Positions 48,885 through 57,896 of a DNA stretch of 64,000 nucleotides are shown one piece after another; the first letter of the stretch is position 1; every line of letters starts with the position of its first letter. The notes beneath the pieces are model-generated. The model did no database searches. It saw nothing but the letters and a program-made list of their open reading frames with translations, and was not told where the DNA came from. Made by a program: the position numbers and the translations under genes. This stretch comes from Sediminibacillus dalangtanensis. GTDB lineage: Bacteria > Bacillota > Bacilli > Bacillales > Amphibacillaceae. The stretch spans positions 2,170,001-2,234,000 of the forward strand of contig NZ_CP046956.1 in NCBI RefSeq assembly GCF_017792025.1, written 5' to 3'.

Positions 48885-49366
48885 AAAACCACCCTCGCTT
48901 TTTCGAAACGCTCTAAGAGTTTCTAGAATGTAATGAAAACCAGGATTTACAACCCCTTCGTATCCCTTCTATCACTCCTACCAACAATGTATGCCGCACA
49001 CCGCCAAATATGACAAACGAAAACAAGCACCATAGCAGGAAGGAAGAACCACGGAAACAGGGTCTTTAAAAGGAGGAAGCAGTACAGAGTGTTGGGGACT
49101 GCCCCCTTGAATGATTGGTTCAGCCAATCAAGAACAAAGTGCTGGTTATGGGGTCAGACTTTGATAAAAAGCAAATGAGGTTCAGAAGGGTACCTTTGCC
49201 TACTAATTTTTATATTATTTATCCCTCTGGATAGTATGGATTCGAAATAAAATGAAGTTGTTTTTTGTTTGCGGGGACTGACCCCGAGTACTGTCAGTCT
49301 TTCACTAATTTGAGGCAGAGGGCCTGTCCCTCCTCCAAAATCTGTCCGCACCAACAAAGTGCCTAT
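48885..49366. other. gene-free stretch with GGGACTG-type motifs
   Basis: This 480-base stretch, with the efp terminator, lies between spoIIIAA and efp. I found no credible gene. It holds GGGGACTGCCCCC (about 49084), GGGGACTGACCCC (about 49271) and GGGCCTGTCCC (about 49320), variants of the palindrome in the terminator at 3.8 kb. Confidence 0.5.
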
Positions 49367-49405
49367 AAAAAAACCAGTCCGCATTATAGGTGCGGACTGG
49401 TTTTT
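49367..49405 (-). terminator. terminator of efp
   Basis: AAAACCAGTCCGCA-N7-TGCGGACTGGTTTT; T-runs on both strands. Confidence 0.85.
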
Positions 49406-49431
49406 AATCTAGCAGTTATTTTTGTATTGGG

Positions 49432-49989
49432 TTAGGCGCGGGATACATATTTCCCATCTGTAGTACTAATCACAAGCACATCGCCTTCGTTAATGAAGAA
49501 CGGGACTTGGACGCTTAGTCCTGTTTCGAGAAGGGCCGGCTTGGTGCCGCCGCTTGCTGTATCCCCTTTAATACCAGGTTCTGTTTCTTCAACTTTCAAT
49601 TCCACATTGTTAGGAAGTTCGACTCCCAACGTTTCGCCGCCATATGTCATAATATTCACTTCCATATTTTCGCGAAGGAATTTTAATTCGTATTCAATTT
49701 GATTTGCCTGCAATTCAAGCTGTTCATAGGTATTGGTATCCATAAATGTATGTGTATCACCAGAAGCATAAAGATATTGCATTTTTCTATTTTCAATATG
49801 AGCACGACTTACTTTCTCACCAGCCCGGAACGTTTTCTCCTGGATGTTGCCGTTGCGTAGATTACGTAGCTTGGATCGAACAAAAGCAGCACCTTTACCT
49901 GGCTTCACATGCTGGAAGTCCAGTACCTGCCAAATACCATTATCTACTTCAATTGTTAGTCCTGTACGAAAATCGTTTACTGAAATCAT
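49432..49989 (-). CDS. efp: elongation factor P
   Basis: A 185-aa translation factor relieving stalling at proline runs. [20 protein letters not shown] is the start, and the modification loop is [17 protein letters not shown], whose Lys in PGKG is the modification site in Bacillus. The C-terminal [21 protein letters not shown] is the family signature. Confidence 0.97.
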   Translation of the reverse strand: MISVNDFRTGLTIEVDNGIWQVLDFQHVKPGKGAAFVRSKLRNLRNGNIQEKTFRAGEKVSRAHIENRKMQYLYASGDTHTFMDTNTYEQLELQANQIEYELKFLRENMEVNIMTYGGETLGVELPNNVELKVEETEPGIKGDTASGGTKPALLETGLSVQVPFFINEGDVLVISTTDGKYVSRA

Positions 49990-50014
49990 ACTATTTCCTC
50001 CTTCATTCCCTCAA

Positions 50015-51076
50015 CTATAAGGTTATCAATTCTTTCGGTGCGAAGCTAAGAGATTTATTTCCTTCCTTGGTCACCAAGGTATCATCTTCAATTCGACACC
50101 CTCCGACATTAGGAACGTAAATTCCCGGTTCGACAGTCACGACCATTCCCTCTTCAAGAACCTGCCCGCTCCGATGTGACAAAGCAGGACCTTCATGAAC
50201 GTCTAGTCCGAGACCGTGTCCGGTAGAGTGTCCAAAATAGTTTCCGTATCCTTTTTCCTCAATATAATCTCTTGTCAATGCATCCGCTTCTTTACCTGTT
50301 ATTCCAGCTTTTATTCCTTCCATTCCTTTTAATTGAGCTTCCAAAACAGTATTATAAATTGTTTTTAATTCACCACTAATATCACCTACAGCCACCGTCC
50401 GGGTGATATCCGAAGCATAACCTTTATAAAGGGCGCCAAAATCAAGGGTAACAAGTTCGCCTTTCTGAATTTCCTTTTCTGAAGCCACTCCATGCGGAAG
50501 AGCTGAACGCAAACCGGATGCAACAATGATATCGAAGCTTGAAGAGGTCGCCCCTTGCTTCCTCATAAAGAACTCAAGTTCATTCGACACATCAATTTCC
50601 TTAACTCCAGGCTTGATAAAAGTCAAAATATGTTCGAATGCAGCGTCGGCAATTTGTGCGGCAGCTTTAATAATATTAAGCTCTTCTTCCGATTTTACTA
50701 AACGGAGTTTTTCTACCAAACCGCTGGTAGGTACAAGTTCGGCTTCAATCTGCTCGCGGTACTGCTCATAAAGGCCATACGTCATATCAGCTTTTTCAAA
50801 GCCGAGTTTCTTGCTGCCCATCTTCTTCACTTGATCGGCAACCTCTTGATGAATCGGCTGCTTATGTTCGATAATTTCAAAATCCTTTACCTGTTCACCG
50901 GCCTGCTCCGTATAGCGAAAGTCAGTGATAAATAGTGCCTTATCAGCACTTACCAGCACAACTCCAGCCGTCCCGGTAAATCCGGTTATGTATCTGCGAT
51001 TTTTTGCACTCGTAATTAACAATGCATCTAAATTTTGATCCTTTAGCGCCTGTCTTAGCTTCTCCAGTTTCCCCAT
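50015..51076 (-). CDS. M24 family Xaa-Pro peptidase (YqhT-like)
   Basis: A 353-aa di-metal aminopeptidase. The creatinase-like N-domain is followed by the pita-bread domain: VTLDFGALYKGYASDITRTV (two Asp), FGHSTGHGLGLDVHEGP (His), GMVVTVEPGIYVP and GGCRIEDDTLV (Glu). It precedes efp by 25 bases and may provide proline from X-Pro peptides. AGAAAGG lies 9 bases before the ATG at 51076. Same place as yqhT in B. subtilis. Confidence 0.94.
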   Translation of the reverse strand: MGKLEKLRQALKDQNLDALLITSAKNRRYITGFTGTAGVVLVSADKALFITDFRYTEQAGEQVKDFEIIEHKQPIHQEVADQVKKMGSKKLGFEKADMTYGLYEQYREQIEAELVPTSGLVEKLRLVKSEEELNIIKAAAQIADAAFEHILTFIKPGVKEIDVSNELEFFMRKQGATSSSFDIIVASGLRSALPHGVASEKEIQKGELVTLDFGALYKGYASDITRTVAVGDISGELKTIYNTVLEAQLKGMEGIKAGITGKEADALTRDYIEEKGYGNYFGHSTGHGLGLDVHEGPALSHRSGQVLEEGMVVTVEPGIYVPNVGGCRIEDDTLVTKEGNKSLSFAPKELITL

Positions 51077-51081
51077 CCTCT

Positions 51082-51522
51082 TCATCCTTTCTTGTTTTCT
51101 TCCAGAAATGCTAAAGCTGCCAAACGATATCCTGTCGTTCCCAGTCCAACCACTTGACCATAGCATACTGGTGCAAGCATGGAATGGTGACGGAAAGCTT
51201 CCCTCTGATGTATGTTGGAAATATGAACTTCGATGACTGGGACATCCATACCACTGATTGCATCCCGGATAGCGATGCTAGTGTGCGTAAATGCTCCTGG
51301 ATTGAAAACAACCCCCTGGTATGTACCCTCGGCATCTTGCAAACAATCAATTAATTCCCCTTCGTGGTTCGATTGGAAAGTGTCCAATTCCCATCCATAG
51401 GCAGCGGTTAACTCTTTTATCTCTGCATGTACATCTTCCAAGGTTGTTGAGCCATAAATCGACGGCTCTCGTTTGCCAAGCCTGTTCAGATTCGGACCAT
51501 TCAACAGTAATAATCGTTTCAT
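51082..51522 (-). CDS. aroQ: type II 3-dehydroquinate dehydratase
   Basis: A 146-aa dodecameric enzyme of the shikimate pathway. LLLLNGPNLNRLGKREPSIYG holds the catalytic Tyr, FQSNHEGELID and FNPGAFTHTSIAIRDAI follow, and EVHISNIHQREAFRHHS contains the His. Confidence 0.97.
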   Translation of the reverse strand: MKRLLLLNGPNLNRLGKREPSIYGSTTLEDVHAEIKELTAAYGWELDTFQSNHEGELIDCLQDAEGTYQGVVFNPGAFTHTSIAIRDAISGMDVPVIEVHISNIHQREAFRHHSMLAPVCYGQVVGLGTTGYRLAALAFLEENKKG

Positions 51523-51581
51523 TGCAACTTCCCCATCCCTTTACCATCTATACTGATACATCATCTTTCAGTTTATCATAA

Positions 51582-52100
51582 TTAACTATCCTTTGAATAA
51601 TTTTTTCCCCCGGCCCTTTGGGCATCCTGATAATTGTAAGCGATCGAATAACCGATAAAGGTGCCATACAACAAAAACAGGCAGATGGTTGTCACTACCG
51701 TATCGCTGTCCAGCCTCGTCATTTTCGGGACATTGGGAAAAATCGGATGCAGTAGATAAAAAACCAGGAACCATAATGCAATACCGAAAATAGCACTTGG
51801 CCAGATTCCTTCTACCGTTTTCATGAAAAAGTAAAAAATAGCGGCTGTCCCAATCGACAACAGGCCTATTACGAAGATAGAAATCAACTCACCAAGCCAG
51901 CCATCTGTCCAGGCCATAGTCAGCCAGGGTCTGAGAATGAAAGTTGCTGGTGAATAGGAAGTAAAATTGAAGAATGACGCGACAAAACCAATGAAGCTCC
52001 ATAGCACACCTCCGAAAAAACCAGTGAACAAGGCTTTCCGGAAAAAGGAAACAGATTTTTCCTGTTTATTTTGCTCTAATTTTTCGTTGTCTTTATACAT
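51582..52100 (-). CDS. yqhR: YqhR family membrane protein
   Basis: A 172-aa protein with four predicted helices (LFTGFFGGVLWSFIGFVASF; LISIFVIGLLSIGTAAIFYF; AIFGIALWFLVFYLLHPIFP; TICLFLLYGTFIGYSIAYNY). It matches the YqhR family of unknown function by sequence and by its position next to aroQ. The ATG at 52100 is chosen. Confidence 0.82.
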   Translation of the reverse strand: MYKDNEKLEQNKQEKSVSFFRKALFTGFFGGVLWSFIGFVASFFNFTSYSPATFILRPWLTMAWTDGWLGELISIFVIGLLSIGTAAIFYFFMKTVEGIWPSAIFGIALWFLVFYLLHPIFPNVPKMTRLDSDTVVTTICLFLLYGTFIGYSIAYNYQDAQRAGGKNYSKDS

Positions 52101-52599
52101 GGATAACACTCCCTTCCTTTATAAGAATGACCAATAACCTTCATTTTCATCCATCTACTCTTTCGTGCACTAAAAAAATCCGCTAGTTATCTAAATATTT
52201 TTTTAGTAAAATAAAGATATGGTTTCACACTGTGACACGGCCAAGAATTCTTTTCGGAAAATAGAGAACGATATTGAATAATTTTTGGTCTGTCAGGGAA
52301 GAATTTATTCGTGAGTGACAACAAGCTTTTTCCCGAAAATGCTTCATTAATTGAAAAGAAAAATCCACCTATACGGTGTAAAATCTTCCTATTCGGGAAA
52401 CGTTATTAATGAAGTCTGCTATCGTACTATATTTCGATCATCTGCTTCCTGCATCAACCACCCATACATTTTTTGTTCTTTCAATTTTTTTCTTTGGAAA
52501 AATCCAATTAAGAGGATAAAAGACATTCCCTTAGTGGTATACAGGATAGTAAGAGAAATCGAAATGGTTATTTCGCTGGTGAAAGGAGGACTTGATTAG
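52101..52599. other. 499-base gap without a recognised gene
   Basis: A/T-rich sequence between divergent yqhR and the SA1362-family gene. A short frame ends at 52599 but lacks a ribosome site and family features. In B. subtilis, yqhQ lies here; no remnant of it was recognised. Confidence 0.4.
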
Positions 52600-52986
52600 A
52601 TGACTCGCAGTAAGATGTCCCTTTTTATTTATTTACTGATCGGCCTTGCTATATTTGGGTTTGCTGCTCAGCTGTTAACTAATACAAGCGGATTATTAAT
52701 GAATTTGGTCATGATGGTAGCGGTCGGCGCTGCATTATACGGGGTCGTTTACTACTTTTTCATCCGCAAGCGTACATCGAACGAATTAAAAAAGTATAAG
52801 AAGGCAGTAAAGCAATCGAAGATGAAGTACAAAGGGGAAGATGCGGCCAGCAAAAAAACATTTTCTCAGGCTGCCAAAAAGAACGCCCCGCTCCTGAAAC
52901 AGAAAAAAAACAACCGTGCCCGGGCCACCCATTTGCGGGTGATTGACGGAAATAAACACAAACGCAAAAATCGAGCTTCTCTGTAA
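52600..52986 (+). CDS. SA1362 family protein (YqhP-like)
   Basis: A 128-aa protein with two N-terminal helices (LFIYLLIGLAIFGFAAQLLT; LVMMVAVGAALYGVVYYFFI) followed by a strongly basic tail rich in Lys, Arg and Asn (KKNNRARATHLRVIDGNKHKRKNRASL). Function unknown. AAAGGAGG lies 10 bases before the ATG. Confidence 0.83.
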   Translation: MTRSKMSLFIYLLIGLAIFGFAAQLLTNTSGLLMNLVMMVAVGAALYGVVYYFFIRKRTSNELKKYKKAVKQSKMKYKGEDAASKKTFSQAAKKNAPLLKQKKNNRARATHLRVIDGNKHKRKNRASL

Positions 52987-53000
52987 GCTCGATTATTTTT
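52971..53000 (+). terminator. terminator of the SA1362-family gene
   Basis: TCGAGCTT-CTCTGT-AAGCTCGA, then TTATTTTT; it starts inside the last codons. Confidence 0.85.
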
Positions 53001-53078
53001 ATGTTTCCATTCGATAATGATTAGTTATGCATCAATTATTTATTAAGCTTTTCTTGGGAAGAACAAAACGGAATTCTG

Positions 53079-53501
53079 TTAGGAGAAAAATTCCATATGC
53101 GGCATAGCCTGCCGATAGTAATCCAATCGATCCTGCAGTGTACCAGTATGAAACTCGAATTTGTGTCCATCCGGGTCTGTAAAATAAATAGAGGATTTAT
53201 CCCGCTCATCACGGCTCCTGCCTTCCAAAATGGAGACTTCTAGCTCCTCTAATTTTCTGCATGCTTGTTCGAATTCCGACTCTTCGATCGAAAAAGCGAT
53301 ATGTGTATAGGACTGATGAATTTCCCTTCTCGGAATTTCTTTTTCAACATTGAGGGCAAGCCATAGCCCGTTTAAATCAAAATAAGCAGTATTCCTCCCC
53401 TTTACGAGCAGCTTGGCGTCGAACACATTTTGGTAAAAAGCAATCGACCTCTCCAAATCCGTTACCGAAAAAAGCAAGTGATTAATGCCTTGCACGTTCA
53501 T
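53079..53501 (-). CDS. fosB: FosB metallothiol transferase
   Basis: A 140-aa VOC-fold enzyme that opens the epoxide of fosfomycin with bacillithiol. Very close to Bacillus Fos[21 protein letters not shown] (first His), [10 protein letters not shown] (second His), [33 protein letters not shown] (Glu in FEFHTG). AGAGGTG precedes the ATG at 53501. It is chromosomal and shows no mobile-element context. Specificity beyond fosfomycin has not been excluded. Confidence 0.93.
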   Translation of the reverse strand: MNVQGINHLLFSVTDLERSIAFYQNVFDAKLLVKGRNTAYFDLNGLWLALNVEKEIPRREIHQSYTHIAFSIEESEFEQACRKLEELEVSILEGRSRDERDKSSIYFTDPDGHKFEFHTGTLQDRLDYYRQAMPHMEFFS

Positions 53502-53634
53502 AATTTCACCTCTTTCGTGTAAAAAATGTAAATAAAAGCTAACCCACATTGCCGCCAGCCTTTGTTCCGGACTAGGAGTGGGACAAAAGATAGAAACTGC
53601 GCAGTAACTGTAATGTGAAGTGTTATTGCCTATT

Positions 53635-53770
53635 AAAGAGTGGTAACCACCGCTTCGGTATCATACTTCGCTTTCCGCGGGCACGGCTTTAGCCAACTTG
53701 GAAAAAATATCGCTTTACCAAGTGGATCTTCAGCTCGCGCTTTTCCCGCAGTAGTCTGCGATGCTCCCTG
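53635..53770 (-). repeat. GC-rich dispersed repeat, copy 1
   Basis: On the minus strand: GACTACTGCGGGAAAAGCGC, later GTGCCCGCGGAAAGCGAAG, then CCGAAGCGGTGG. This is the pattern of a non-coding repeat abundant in Bacillaceae. Its middle is interrupted by an A/T segment that pairs imperfectly with itself (CCAAG..CTTGG). Confidence 0.7.
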
Positions 53771-53989
53771 CGCTAAGAAGCGTGCTGATTTTATCGCAAG
53801 CGTACAATCTTTACCCTTTAGAGCCAACAAGACTTCTTAAAAACGCCTGTCAGGAAATGTGTACACCTCTTCTTGAAAAACAGTTGGGATCCCGTTTCTC
53901 TTGGACTTTCTGCTTGTTTTTCAAGCTATGTCTATTATGTAGTACCAAGTGAATAAAGAAAATGTCTAGTACACTCGTTTAGAAACAGG

Positions 53990-54125
53990 AATCTGTTCCT
54001 AGCGGAGGAAATACCTGGAGACTCCAGCGGGTGGAAAGGCCTCGGTGAAATCCCGCAGAGCGTTAGCTCGAGGAAGCTCACCAGCCGCCCGCGGAAAGCG
54101 CAGGGTATTTCCGCAGCGCCGAACT
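53990..54125 (+). repeat. GC-rich dispersed repeat, copy 2 (opposite orientation)
   Basis: GAGACTCCAGCGGG, then ATCCCGCAGAGCG, AGGAAGCTCACCAGCCGCCC and GCGGAAAGCGCAGGGTATT. Same plan as copy 1, opposite strand, about 220 bases apart. The sequence between them contains nothing recognisable. Confidence 0.7.
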
Positions 54126-54240
54126 CCAACTCAATAAAAGTAGGAAGTTAGGAAGACGCATTCAAACTATGTCGTAGTTTATGTTTACTAGGATGTAACA
54201 AACTAAAGCATACAAAATATCCGAAAAAGCTTCTATTTAA

Positions 54241-54280
54241 AAAGAAGTATTATACCAAAAGATGTAATACTTCTTTGCTA
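54241..54280 (-). terminator. terminator of mntR
   Basis: AAAGAAGTATTA with TAATACTTCTTT; the minus strand continues TTTTTAAATAG. Confidence 0.8.
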
Positions 54281-54287
54281 AGTTGCA

Positions 54288-54710
54288 TTATTGATTTTCT
54301 GCTTTTTGGTGAATGGCTTCCAGTTCCTTCACTCTCGCTTCATCTTCTTCAAAATATTGCACCAGGTCACCGATTCGATCGATCGAATTCCAGCTTAAAT
54401 GATGCTCGATTCCTTCGACATCCTCATAAATGTTTTCTTTATTTACACCAATCAATTCTAAGAACTGCTCCAATAACTCATGCCGATATACTAACCGCTT
54501 ACCAACCTTTTTTCCTTTCGCTGTCAAGATCAGTCCACGGTATTTTTCATAATTCAAATATTCATCTTTATCCAGCTTCTGAACCATTTTTGTGACGGAG
54601 GATGGATGAACATGCAAGGCTTCCGCTATATCAGAAACGCGTGCATATCCTTTCGATTCAATCAACAGATAAATTTGCTCAATATAGTCTTCCATGCTTG
54701 GTGTTGGCAT
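54288..54710 (-). CDS. mntR: manganese-responsive transcriptional regulator MntR
   Basis: A 140-aa DtxR-family repressor of Mn uptake genes. Metal ligands are in place: Asp8 and Glu11 in [11 protein letters not shown], His in [10 protein letters not shown], and Glu-Glu-His in [12 protein letters not shown]. The HTH is [19 protein letters not shown]. It has an upstream sigma-A-like promoter. Confidence 0.96.
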   Translation of the reverse strand: MPTPSMEDYIEQIYLLIESKGYARVSDIAEALHVHPSSVTKMVQKLDKDEYLNYEKYRGLILTAKGKKVGKRLVYRHELLEQFLELIGVNKENIYEDVEGIEHHLSWNSIDRIGDLVQYFEEDEARVKELEAIHQKAENQ

Positions 54711-54758
54711 AATAATCCTCCATTCGCTTCTTCAATCCAGTTATTCCCTCTATGTAAA

Positions 54759-54787
54759 AGCATACAATAGTTTATACATGCAGACAA
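54759..54787 (-). promoter_or_regulatory. sigma-A-like promoter of mntR
   Basis: TTGTCT, 17 bases, TATGCT on the minus strand, about 50 bases before the ATG. Confidence 0.5.
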
Positions 54788-54837
54788 GCAGACAACCGCA
54801 AGGTATTTATTTTCCATATTAACGGTCCTAGCAAATA

Positions 54838-54866
54838 AGAAAGGGCGGCAAATGCCGCCCTTTTGG
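54838..54866 (-). terminator. terminator of nrdJ
   Basis: AAAGGGCGGCA-AA-TGCCGCCCTTT with TTTCTTATTTG on the minus strand. Confidence 0.85.
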
Positions 54867-54870
54867 TTAC

Positions 54871-57438
54871 TTATAATCCACATTTCAGCTGTGCATTGCA
54901 ATTCGTACACGTGTTACAGCCACCTATGTCTTCCACTGTTCCTTTACGACAAACGGGGCATGTATCGCCGACTTCCGAGCCAATCGTCACGTTGGTTTTT
55001 TCCAATTCGTGGATGGTATCCATCAAAACGACATGTGGCTTGTTGCCAGCAGTTTCCTCCTGTTGCTGAGCTTCTTCATCAAAGCTGTTTTCTTCCGCTT
55101 TCAGGGTAAGCACTTGGGTGTCCCGGCTGCCATCCACGTAGACGGTTCCGCCTTTGGCACCCCCGTTATAGAGTCTACGGTAAACACTTTCTACTTGTTC
55201 AACCGAGTAACCTTTCGGAGCATTGACAGTCTTAGAAATAGAACTGTCTACCCATTTTTGAATCACACATTGGGTATCTGCATGCGCTTCTGGAGATAGC
55301 TCCATTGCCGTAACAAACCAATTCGGCAGATGGTCGGCATCTTCTCCAGGATGCCTGTCCAAATATTCCTGGACAATATCTGCTTTCACTTCAATAAATT
55401 TACCTAAACGGCCGCTACGGAAGTAAGAGAAGGAGAAGTATGGCTCCAGACCAGTAGAAACACCGACCATTGTACCTGTACTTCCTGTCGGAGCTACCGT
55501 TAGAAGATGCGAGTTACGGATTCCGTGGTCCAAAATACCTTGACGGATATCCTCCGGCAGTTTCTCTACATAGCCAGTTTGTACAAACCGTTCGCGCAGC
55601 TCCCTGGTTTCTTGTTCTGTATCTCCGATCAGGAACGGGAAGCTGCCCTTCTCCTTCGCCAATTCAATCGATGTGCGGTAAGCAGTAGTTGCAATCGTTT
55701 CAAAAATTTTATCGACAAGCTGATTGCCTTCCACTGAACCATATTCCGTTTCGGTATAAATCAAAAGATCATGCAGACCCATAACCCCCAGACCGACACG
55801 GCGTTCGCCTAATGCCTGTTTTTTATTCTCATCAAGAAAGTATGGTGTAGCATCGATGACATTATCCTGCATTCTTACCCCTGTACGAACAATGCTCTTT
55901 AGTTTTTCAAAATCGACCTGTTTATTTTCCTTATCGGCCACAGAAGCAAGGTTTACCGCAGCCAGGTTACAAACAGAATAAGGCGCAAGCGGCTGTTCTC
56001 CACATGGGTTGGTGGCAACAACTTGCTGTCCATAAGCCTTGGCATTTGTCATGTCATTCGCGTTATCAATGAAGAAAATACCGGGCTCTGCAGAATAAGT
56101 GGCACAGATATTGATCAGATTCCACAATTCCTTCGCTTTCATCCGGCGATAAACCCGGACGCCGTACCCCTGTTCTTCCCAGCTACGTACATCGCCGATC
56201 TCATGCCATTTTTCATTATAAGCCTGCATCTCTTCCGGCGTATAACCTTCTACATTCGGAAATCTAAGTTCATAATCCATATCCTTTTCGACTGCTTCCA
56301 TAAACTCTTTTGTCAGGCATACGGATATATTTGCCCCTGTCAAAAATTCAGGATTATGAACACTGTATGTACCTCCTGTGTTCAGCTTCTCTTCGGCTTC
56401 TTTAATAGCATTTTCCGTAAAACCTCCCAAACCAGGCATGTTTTTATAGTTGACAATTCCTTGGTAAAGGTCTATTTCCGTCGGAGTTAACGGTGTGAAT
56501 TTCAGCTTTTCCTGCGCCAGCTTTTTAATTTGCTCGTCCTCTGTATTTTCTATCAAGAATCGGAGAATCCTCGGGTTTTGCATTTTAGAAATAATAAATT
56601 CAATGATATCTGGATGCCAGTCTGCCAGCATAATCATTTGTGCTCCCCTACGAGAACCGCCTTGCTCCACAAGATGGGTCAACTTAGCGATATCATCCAG
56701 CCAGGAAACAGAACCGGAAGATTTACCATTCACCCCACGTGCAAGGGTATTGCGCGGACGCAGCGTGGATCCGTTCGTACCGACGCCTCCCCCCCTGCTC
56801 ATTATTTCCATGACTTGCTTGCGATGATCAGAAATCCCTTCACGCGAGTCTTGGATAAATGGCATAACATAACAGTTGAAGTAGGTCACATCAGTTTCTG
56901 CTCCTGCTCCATATAATACGCGTCCCGCTGGAATAAAATGCATATTGGATAATTCATGATAAAAGCGCTCAAAGGCTTCCTGTTGCTTTTCTTCCGTTGT
57001 TTCTACCTTTGCGAGACCTGTTGCGTTCCGCATGGCAATTTGTTCATAATAAATTTCAAGTGGTTTGTCAATCACATCCAACGATCTGCTGACAACACCG
57101 GTATTCGCTTCTTCCGGATTATCCAGCACAGAAACAAAATCCTTGTCCACCTGAATTTCAGCACGTTTTGACTGCCAATCGATCGATTTGACAAAACCAT
57201 ATCCCCGCGCCGGAAACTTAGGGTCTGCTTTTACCGTCAACACGACAAAATCGCCTGACTTCAACGTTGCTTTCTCTGTATCCTTGAAAGCATACCTATC
57301 TAGCATTACTAAACGCGATACACCTTTATGGGTAATTTTCATGTCCTTGGTGATTGGATGCACCTGCTCAAATAAGGCGATATCCTCGTTTAATTGGTCG
57401 ACATTAATCTGCATGTTTACTTCTGTGATGGTTTTCAT
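54871..57438 (-). CDS. nrdJ: adenosylcobalamin-dependent (class II) ribonucleotide reductase
   Basis: An 855-aa enzyme reducing ribonucleotides with a B12-derived radical, without oxygen need. RGGGVGTNGSTLRPRNTLARG and WLDDIAKLTHLVEQGGSRRGAQM, then ATNPCGEQPLAPYSVCNLAAVNL with the active-site Cys and Glu, and TVAPTGSTGTMVGVSTGLEP, are characteristic. The C-terminus CPVCRKGT..GGCNTCTNCNAQLKCG is a Cys-rich zinc-ribbon-like end. The ATG at 57438 is chosen. Two NrdR-type boxes lie upstream. Confidence 0.96.
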   Translation of the reverse strand: MKTITEVNMQINVDQLNEDIALFEQVHPITKDMKITHKGVSRLVMLDRYAFKDTEKATLKSGDFVVLTVKADPKFPARGYGFVKSIDWQSKRAEIQVDKDFVSVLDNPEEANTGVVSRSLDVIDKPLEIYYEQIAMRNATGLAKVETTEEKQQEAFERFYHELSNMHFIPAGRVLYGAGAETDVTYFNCYVMPFIQDSREGISDHRKQVMEIMSRGGGVGTNGSTLRPRNTLARGVNGKSSGSVSWLDDIAKLTHLVEQGGSRRGAQMIMLADWHPDIIEFIISKMQNPRILRFLIENTEDEQIKKLAQEKLKFTPLTPTEIDLYQGIVNYKNMPGLGGFTENAIKEAEEKLNTGGTYSVHNPEFLTGANISVCLTKEFMEAVEKDMDYELRFPNVEGYTPEEMQAYNEKWHEIGDVRSWEEQGYGVRVYRRMKAKELWNLINICATYSAEPGIFFIDNANDMTNAKAYGQQVVATNPCGEQPLAPYSVCNLAAVNLASVADKENKQVDFEKLKSIVRTGVRMQDNVIDATPYFLDENKKQALGERRVGLGVMGLHDLLIYTETEYGSVEGNQLVDKIFETIATTAYRTSIELAKEKGSFPFLIGDTEQETRELRERFVQTGYVEKLPEDIRQGILDHGIRNSHLLTVAPTGSTGTMVGVSTGLEPYFSFSYFRSGRLGKFIEVKADIVQEYLDRHPGEDADHLPNWFVTAMELSPEAHADTQCVIQKWVDSSISKTVNAPKGYSVEQVESVYRRLYNGGAKGGTVYVDGSRDTQVLTLKAEENSFDEEAQQQEETAGNKPHVVLMDTIHELEKTNVTIGSEVGDTCPVCRKGTVEDIGGCNTCTNCNAQLKCGL

Positions 57439-57511
57439 ATATGCATCACTCCTTCTTCCCTTTAAAAACAATTTAAGTATAGTATTCAATTTACCACATC
57501 TCCAAGAAATA

Positions 57512-57557
57512 AAACAATATATTGTGTTTTGTTTTTTAAAAACATACTATATCTTGT
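57512..57557 (-). promoter_or_regulatory. tandem NrdR boxes upstream of nrdJ
   Basis: Box 1 (57512-57527) AAACAATATATTGTGT matches the NrdR consensus ACACWATATATWGTGT at 15 of 16 positions. Box 2 (57542-57557) ACATACTATATCTTGT matches at 12 of 16. They are 30 bases apart, close to three helical turns, as usual for NrdR. A TATAGT, read on the minus strand, overlaps box 2. Confidence 0.8.
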
Positions 57558-57832
57558 TAAGTGGAACGAAACGAACAAGATTTGTCAAAGATGAGAAACC
57601 GCAATTATAAACGTAAATCCGAGATAAAAAAAGAAAATGGGTTAAATTTTTTGGAAAACCACTTTTTTTATTAGTTGCGTTTTTTGGCGTATTTTGTTGA
57701 ATGGCAAGTAAACCTGTAAGACCGCAAAAAAGAAAGCTTATTAAATAGGATAAGATAGAAAAAATTTTTTATAACCCGATTTTTGACGACATCATTCGGA
57801 ATGAATAGAACAGGAAGTCACCGAAATATCCT

Positions 57833-57861
57833 TTGAAAAAAACGAATAACATGCCTATAAT
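57833..57861 (+). promoter_or_regulatory. sigma-A promoter of yqhL
   Basis: TTGAAA, 17 bases, TATAAT; 35 bases before the yqhL ATG. Confidence 0.8.
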
Positions 57862-57896
57862 ATAGGTTGACGCTAAAGAAAATGGGGGAACAGATT

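Noticed and set aside
48885..48960. Sigma-E promoter of the spoIIIA operon
   Set aside because: A TTACATT-like -10 is present, but no -35 at proper spacing, so I could not support it although one is expected.
52351..52599. 82-aa frame ahead of the SA1362-family gene
   Set aside because: No ribosome site, no coding-like composition, and its end overlaps the next gene's ribosome site.
57439..57866. Cobalamin riboswitch upstream of nrdJ
   Set aside because: The region is A/T-rich without the B12-box; NrdR boxes explain regulation better.
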